Positions 60,825 to 64,000 of a stretch of 64,000 nucleotides of DNA are shown here, one piece after another. The position numbers and the translations under genes were made by a program. The notes below the pieces were generated by a model. The model was not told the origin of the DNA and searched no databases. It saw only the letters and a program-made list of their open reading frames with translations. Source of the stretch: Tabrizicola fusiformis. Its GTDB lineage: Bacteria; Pseudomonadota; Alphaproteobacteria; Rhodobacterales; Rhodobacteraceae. How positions within the stretch are numbered: the stretch's first letter is position 1; each line of letters opens with the position of its first letter. The stretch covers positions 186,001 through 250,000 of the forward strand of contig NZ_JABUHN010000006.1 in assembly GCF_013328815.1 (NCBI RefSeq). Reading direction: 5' to 3'.

Positions 60825-62423
60825 ATGCTGGACAATCGCCCCACCCTTCCGCCCGAAATCGCCCGCCGCCGGACCTTTGCGATCATCTCGCACCCCGACG
60901 CCGGCAAGACCACGCTGACCGAAAAGTTCCTGCTGTTCGGCGGCGCCATCCAGATGGCCGGACAGGTCCGTGCCAAGGGTGAGGCGCGGCGCACCCGGTC
61001 AGACTTCATGAAGATCGAGGCGGACCGCGGGATTTCGGTCTCGGCCTCGGCCATGAGTTTTGACTTCCGCCATTACCGCTTCAATCTGGTGGACACCCCC
61101 GGCCACAGTGACTTTTCCGAAGACACCTACCGCACGCTGACGGCGGTGGATGCCGCGATCATGGTGATCGACGGGGCGAAAGGCGTGGAAAGCCAGACCC
61201 GCAAGCTGTTTGAGGTCTGCCGGTTGCGCGACCTGCCGATCCTGACCTTCTGCAACAAGATGGACCGCGAAAGCCGCGACACCTTCGACATCATCGACGA
61301 GATTCAGGAGAATCTGGCGATCGACGTCACCCCGGCAAGCTGGCCCATCGGCATGGGGCGCGAGTTCATCGGCGCCTATGATCTGTTGCACGACCGGCTG
61401 GAGATCATGGACCGCGCCGACCGCAACAAGGTGGCGGAATCGATCCAGATTTCGGGGCTGGACGATCCGAAACTGGCCGACCACGTTCCCGCCGACCTGC
61501 TGGCCAAGTTCCGCGAAGAGATTGAAATGGCGCGCGAGCTTTTGCCCGCCTTCAACCGCCAGTCGGTGCTGGAAGGCCATATGACGCCGATCTGGTTCGG
61601 CTCGGCCATCAATTCCTTTGGCGTCAAGGAGCTGATGGACGGCATGGGCGAATTCGGCCCCGAACCGCAGCCGCAGAAGGCCGCCGAGCGTCAGATTTCT
61701 GCCGAAGAGACGCCGGTGACCGGCTTTGTCTTCAAGGTGCAGGCCAATATGGATGCCAAGCACCGCGACCGCGTGGCCTTTGTCCGCCTTGCCTCGGGCC
61801 ATTTTGAACGCGGCATGAAGCTGCTGCACGTCCGGTCCAAGAAACCCATGGCGATTGCCAACCCGGTGATGTTCCTCGCCGCCGACCGCGAACTGGCGGA
61901 AGAGGCTTGGGCGGGCGACATCATCGGCATTCCGAACCACGGGCAGTTGCGCATCGGTGACGCGCTGACCGAAGGGGAGGCGCTGCATTTCACCGGGATT
62001 CCGTCCTTTGCGCCGGAACTCCTGTCCGGCGTGCGGGCGCTGGACCCGATGAAGGCCAAGCATCTGGAAAAGGCGCTGATGCAATTCGCCGAAGAAGGCG
62101 CGGCCAAGGTGTTCAAGCCGATGATCGGTTCCGGCTTTATCGTCGGCGTCGTCGGCCAGTTGCAGTTTGAGGTTCTGGCCAGCCGGATCGAGCAGGAATA
62201 TTCCCTGCCGGTGCGGTTCGAGCCGTCGAACTTTACCTCGGCCCGCTGGGTCAACGGACCCAAGGCCGAGATGGAAAAGTTCGTCAACGTCAACAAGGGC
62301 CACATCGCCATCGACAATGACGGCGACACGGTTTTCCTGACGCGGCTGAAATGGGACATCGACCGGATCGAACGCGACTACCCCGAGCTGCGGCTGACCG
62401 CGACCAAGGAGATGATGGTTTGA
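60825..62423 (+). CDS. prfC: Peptide chain release factor 3
   Basis: 532-aa translational GTPase that recycles RF1/RF2 from the ribosome. G1 ISHPDAGKTTLTEKFLLFGG near 23, switch I region RRTRSDFMKIEADRGISVS near 60, G3 LVDTPGHSDFSEDTYR near 93, G4 TFCNKMDRESRD near 148; domains II and III follow (VIGVVGQLQFEVLASRIEQE-like segment near 440). Full length for RF3. Confidence 0.97.
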   Translation: MLDNRPTLPPEIARRRTFAIISHPDAGKTTLTEKFLLFGGAIQMAGQVRAKGEARRTRSDFMKIEADRGISVSASAMSFDFRHYRFNLVDTPGHSDFSEDTYRTLTAVDAAIMVIDGAKGVESQTRKLFEVCRLRDLPILTFCNKMDRESRDTFDIIDEIQENLAIDVTPASWPIGMGREFIGAYDLLHDRLEIMDRADRNKVAESIQISGLDDPKLADHVPADLLAKFREEIEMARELLPAFNRQSVLEGHMTPIWFGSAINSFGVKELMDGMGEFGPEPQPQKAAERQISAEETPVTGFVFKVQANMDAKHRDRVAFVRLASGHFERGMKLLHVRSKKPMAIANPVMFLAADRELAEEAWAGDIIGIPNHGQLRIGDALTEGEALHFTGIPSFAPELLSGVRALDPMKAKHLEKALMQFAEEGAAKVFKPMIGSGFIVGVVGQLQFEVLASRIEQEYSLPVRFEPSNFTSARWVNGPKAEMEKFVNVNKGHIAIDNDGDTVFLTRLKWDIDRIERDYPELRLTATKEMMV

Positions 62424-62433
62424 ACCATCGACG

Positions 62434-62454
62434 GGATGGGCAGATTGCCCATCC
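62434..62454. terminator. Hairpin after prfC, GGATGGGCA family copy 2
   Basis: GGATGGGCA-GAT-TGCCCATCC, perfect 9-base arms, 11 bases after the prfC stop, followed by TAC. Same core as 36612-36639. Confidence 0.7.
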
Positions 62455-62486
62455 TACATGACCCCGGATATCCCGTCAGGCCATCC

Positions 62487-63380
62487 ATGCCCCTGCCCCT
62501 TCACGAACTTGCCGCCCTTGGCACGGCCACCTGCTGGGCGATGACCGGCATCCTTGCCACCGATGCGGTGCGGGTGCTGGGGGCGTTTCATTTCAACCTT
62601 TACCGGCAGGTGTTCGTAGCGCTGCTGCTTGGGCTGATCGTCTGGGCGGGCGGCAGCTTTGCCGGGCTGGACCCAGCGACGGTTCTGGTGCTCGCGGTCT
62701 CGGGCGTGGTCGGCATCCTTCTGGGCGATACGTTCAACTTTGCCGCCGTGGCGCGGCTTGGCCCGCGCCGGGCGGGCGCGGTTTTTGCCACCAACGCGCC
62801 GATGGCGGCCATTCTGGGTTGGGCCTTGCTGGGCGAAACCCTGTCGCTGCAGGCCGTGGCGGGCATCGCGCTGACCGCGCTTGGCGTGGCGGTGGCCATC
62901 CTTGGCCGCCCGCGCGCCGATGCCCACAGGTTCGAGCAGACGCGCGGCACGCTGGCCATTGGCCTGATGTTCGGTCTGGGCGCCGCGCTGGGTCAGGCGA
63001 CGGGCAGCCTGATCGCGCGGCCGGTGATGGTGGCGGGGATCGACCCCTGGCTCGCCTCGCTGATCCGGGTCGGGGCTTCGGGGCTGGCGATGGGGCTTCT
63101 GGCGGCCACGCCGCTGGCGCCGCGCGCCGAAGGCACGGCCAGCCTGCGGGTGCTGGCGCTGACTGCGATAACCGCGGTGATCGGCCTGCTTCTGGGCATG
63201 ACGCTGTTTCTTTACGCACTGGAAGGGTCAAAAACCGGGATCATCGCCACGCTTTCCGCCACCTCGCCGGTGATGATCCTGCCGCTTCTGTGGCTGCGCA
63301 CCGGGCAACGGCCCACGCTGATCAGCCTGACCGGCGCGCTGCTGGCGGTGGCGGGGCTGGCCTTGATCTTCCTGAGGTAG
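62487..63380 (+). CDS. EamA/DMT family transporter
   Basis: 297-aa inner-membrane protein with ten hydrophobic spans in two EamA repeats (ELAALGTATCWAMTGILATD at the start; GTLAIGLMFGLGAALGQATG near 157). GPRRAGAVFATNAPMAAILGW near 92 is a family landmark. Start at 62487 (MPLPLHELAALG) avoids an extension over the prfC hairpin. Metabolite exporter or importer, substrate unknown. 3 bases before the next gene. Confidence 0.9.
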   Translation: MPLPLHELAALGTATCWAMTGILATDAVRVLGAFHFNLYRQVFVALLLGLIVWAGGSFAGLDPATVLVLAVSGVVGILLGDTFNFAAVARLGPRRAGAVFATNAPMAAILGWALLGETLSLQAVAGIALTALGVAVAILGRPRADAHRFEQTRGTLAIGLMFGLGAALGQATGSLIARPVMVAGIDPWLASLIRVGASGLAMGLLAATPLAPRAEGTASLRVLALTAITAVIGLLLGMTLFLYALEGSKTGIIATLSATSPVMILPLLWLRTGQRPTLISLTGALLAVAGLALIFLR

Positions 63381-63383
63381 CTC

Positions 63384-63992
63384 ATGCCGCGGCAGAACCG
63401 GGTGCAGCCCGATGGCCAGATCATCGCCCACCCTGCGCGGGGCCTGTTCATGGGCAATCGCGGCATCCTGCATGACGATGCCGGGCAACTTGGCCGGGCG
63501 CGCTGGCGGCATCCGCATTGGATCACCTGCCTGACGGCGTTCAAAGGGCGCCAAAGGCCGCTGATGGCGCCGGGACGCTATACCGAGCTGTTCTTTCTGG
63601 ATGAGGCAGTGGCCGCTGCCGCCGGGCACCGCCCCTGCGCCGAATGCCGCCGCGCCGATTGGCTGCGGTTCCGTGACCGCTGGGCAAGCCTGTTCGGCGC
63701 CGCAGATGCCGCCAGTATCGACCGCGCGCTGCACAAGGCCCGCCTGATGCCCGACCGCCAGCAACGCCGCCACATGGCCGCCGCCGAAACCCTGCCCGAA
63801 GGCGCCTTTGTGATCTGGCAAGACCGCCCGCATCTGGTGACGACCCGCGGCCTGCATCCGCACCGCCCGGCGGGCTATGGCCCGCCCCGGCCCCGTCCGC
63901 AGGGAATGCTGGAGGTGCTAACGCCGGCGCCGCTGGTGGCCGTGATGGCCGCAGGCTGGCGCCCCTTGCTGCATCCTTCGGCAGAGGCGTGA
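63384..63992 (+). CDS. Hypothetical protein with Cys-x2-Cys motif
   Basis: 202-aa protein not assigned to a function. ELFFLDEAVAAAAGHRPCAE, continuing CRRADWLRFRDRW (near 68-100), holds a C-A-E-C pair with basic and aromatic flanks that could bind metal or nucleic acid. HLVTTRGLHPHRP near 151 and LEVLTPAPLVAVMAAGWRP near 176 follow. Soluble, Arg/His-rich. The short spacing suggests cotranscription with the EamA gene. Confidence 0.75.
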   Translation: MPRQNRVQPDGQIIAHPARGLFMGNRGILHDDAGQLGRARWRHPHWITCLTAFKGRQRPLMAPGRYTELFFLDEAVAAAAGHRPCAECRRADWLRFRDRWASLFGAADAASIDRALHKARLMPDRQQRRHMAAAETLPEGAFVIWQDRPHLVTTRGLHPHRPAGYGPPRPRPQGMLEVLTPAPLVAVMAAGWRPLLHPSAEA

Positions 63993-64000
63993 TTTCCGGC

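Noticed and set aside
1-64000. CRISPR arrays, tRNA or rRNA genes, insertion sequences, prophage
   Set aside because: No regularly spaced repeats, tRNA cloverleafs, rRNA segments, transposase or phage proteins were recognised. The short palindromes are too few and too far apart for an array.

Overview
The window is GC-rich chromosomal DNA of a Rhodobacterales-type alphaproteobacterium (Rhodobacter/Gemmobacter-like). Supporting signs are the tatABC, serS, yajC-secD-secF, ccmABCDG, hisA-hisF-hisE and yfgM-bamB-der blocks, tight ATGA-type gene overlaps, and three families of short intergenic repeats. No tRNA, rRNA, CRISPR array, insertion sequence or prophage gene was seen. No gene-free stretch exceeds about 260 bases.

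Region by region. 1-4.5 kb: tatABC (tatC cut by the window edge), a WYL-domain regulator, a cation efflux protein and a choline-kinase-like gene. 3.6-15.9 kb, minus strand: a taurine dissimilation cluster. Tpa converts taurine to sulfoacetaldehyde, Xsc releases sulfite and acetyl phosphate, AckA harvests ATP from acetyl phosphate, SoeABC oxidises sulfite at the membrane, TauE is the probable sulfite/sulfate exporter and TauR the regulator. Direct repeats resembling TauR sites, with the same 23-base period, lie upstream of both xsc and tpa. The cluster uses acetate kinase where phosphotransacetylase is usual, and ends in an unexplained kinase 3 bases after soeC.

15.9-32.9 kb, plus strand: a 17-kb catabolic operon under a promoter overlain by two identical GGAACGTTCC palindromes. 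It encodes a Gfo/Idh/MocA dehydrogenase, a fused CoA-transferase, a crotonase, an aldehyde dehydrogenase, a complete CUT1-type ABC importer, two GMC flavoenzymes, an SDR, a DUF993 TIM-barrel protein, its own LacI-family repressor, a glycerate 2-kinase and a Dabb protein. I do not recognise this combination as a described pathway. It is the best candidate here for a new system: import of a hydroxylated or sugar-like compound, oxidation, CoA activation, carbon-carbon cleavage, and exit through glycerate.

33-64 kb: mostly housekeeping. This part holds histidine biosynthesis, a DUF2147 protein, a LysE exporter with a divergent Lrp regulator, aconitase, cytochrome c maturation, the SecDF-YajC translocase, two tandem glycosyltransferases, a LysR regulator opposite a secreted three-repeat protein, seryl-tRNA synthetase, Der/BamB/YfgM, release factor 3 and an EamA transporter. 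Less familiar items are a 34-residue membrane microprotein, an acidic membrane-anchored protein with a duplicated domain, a Hint-domain protein, and an SDR lacking the catalytic Tyr/Lys.

Three dispersed repeat families punctuate operons and convergent gene ends: a double palindrome of 43-47 bases (five copies), an AAATATCC-headed GC-hairpin element (six copies), and a GGATGGGCA hairpin (two copies).
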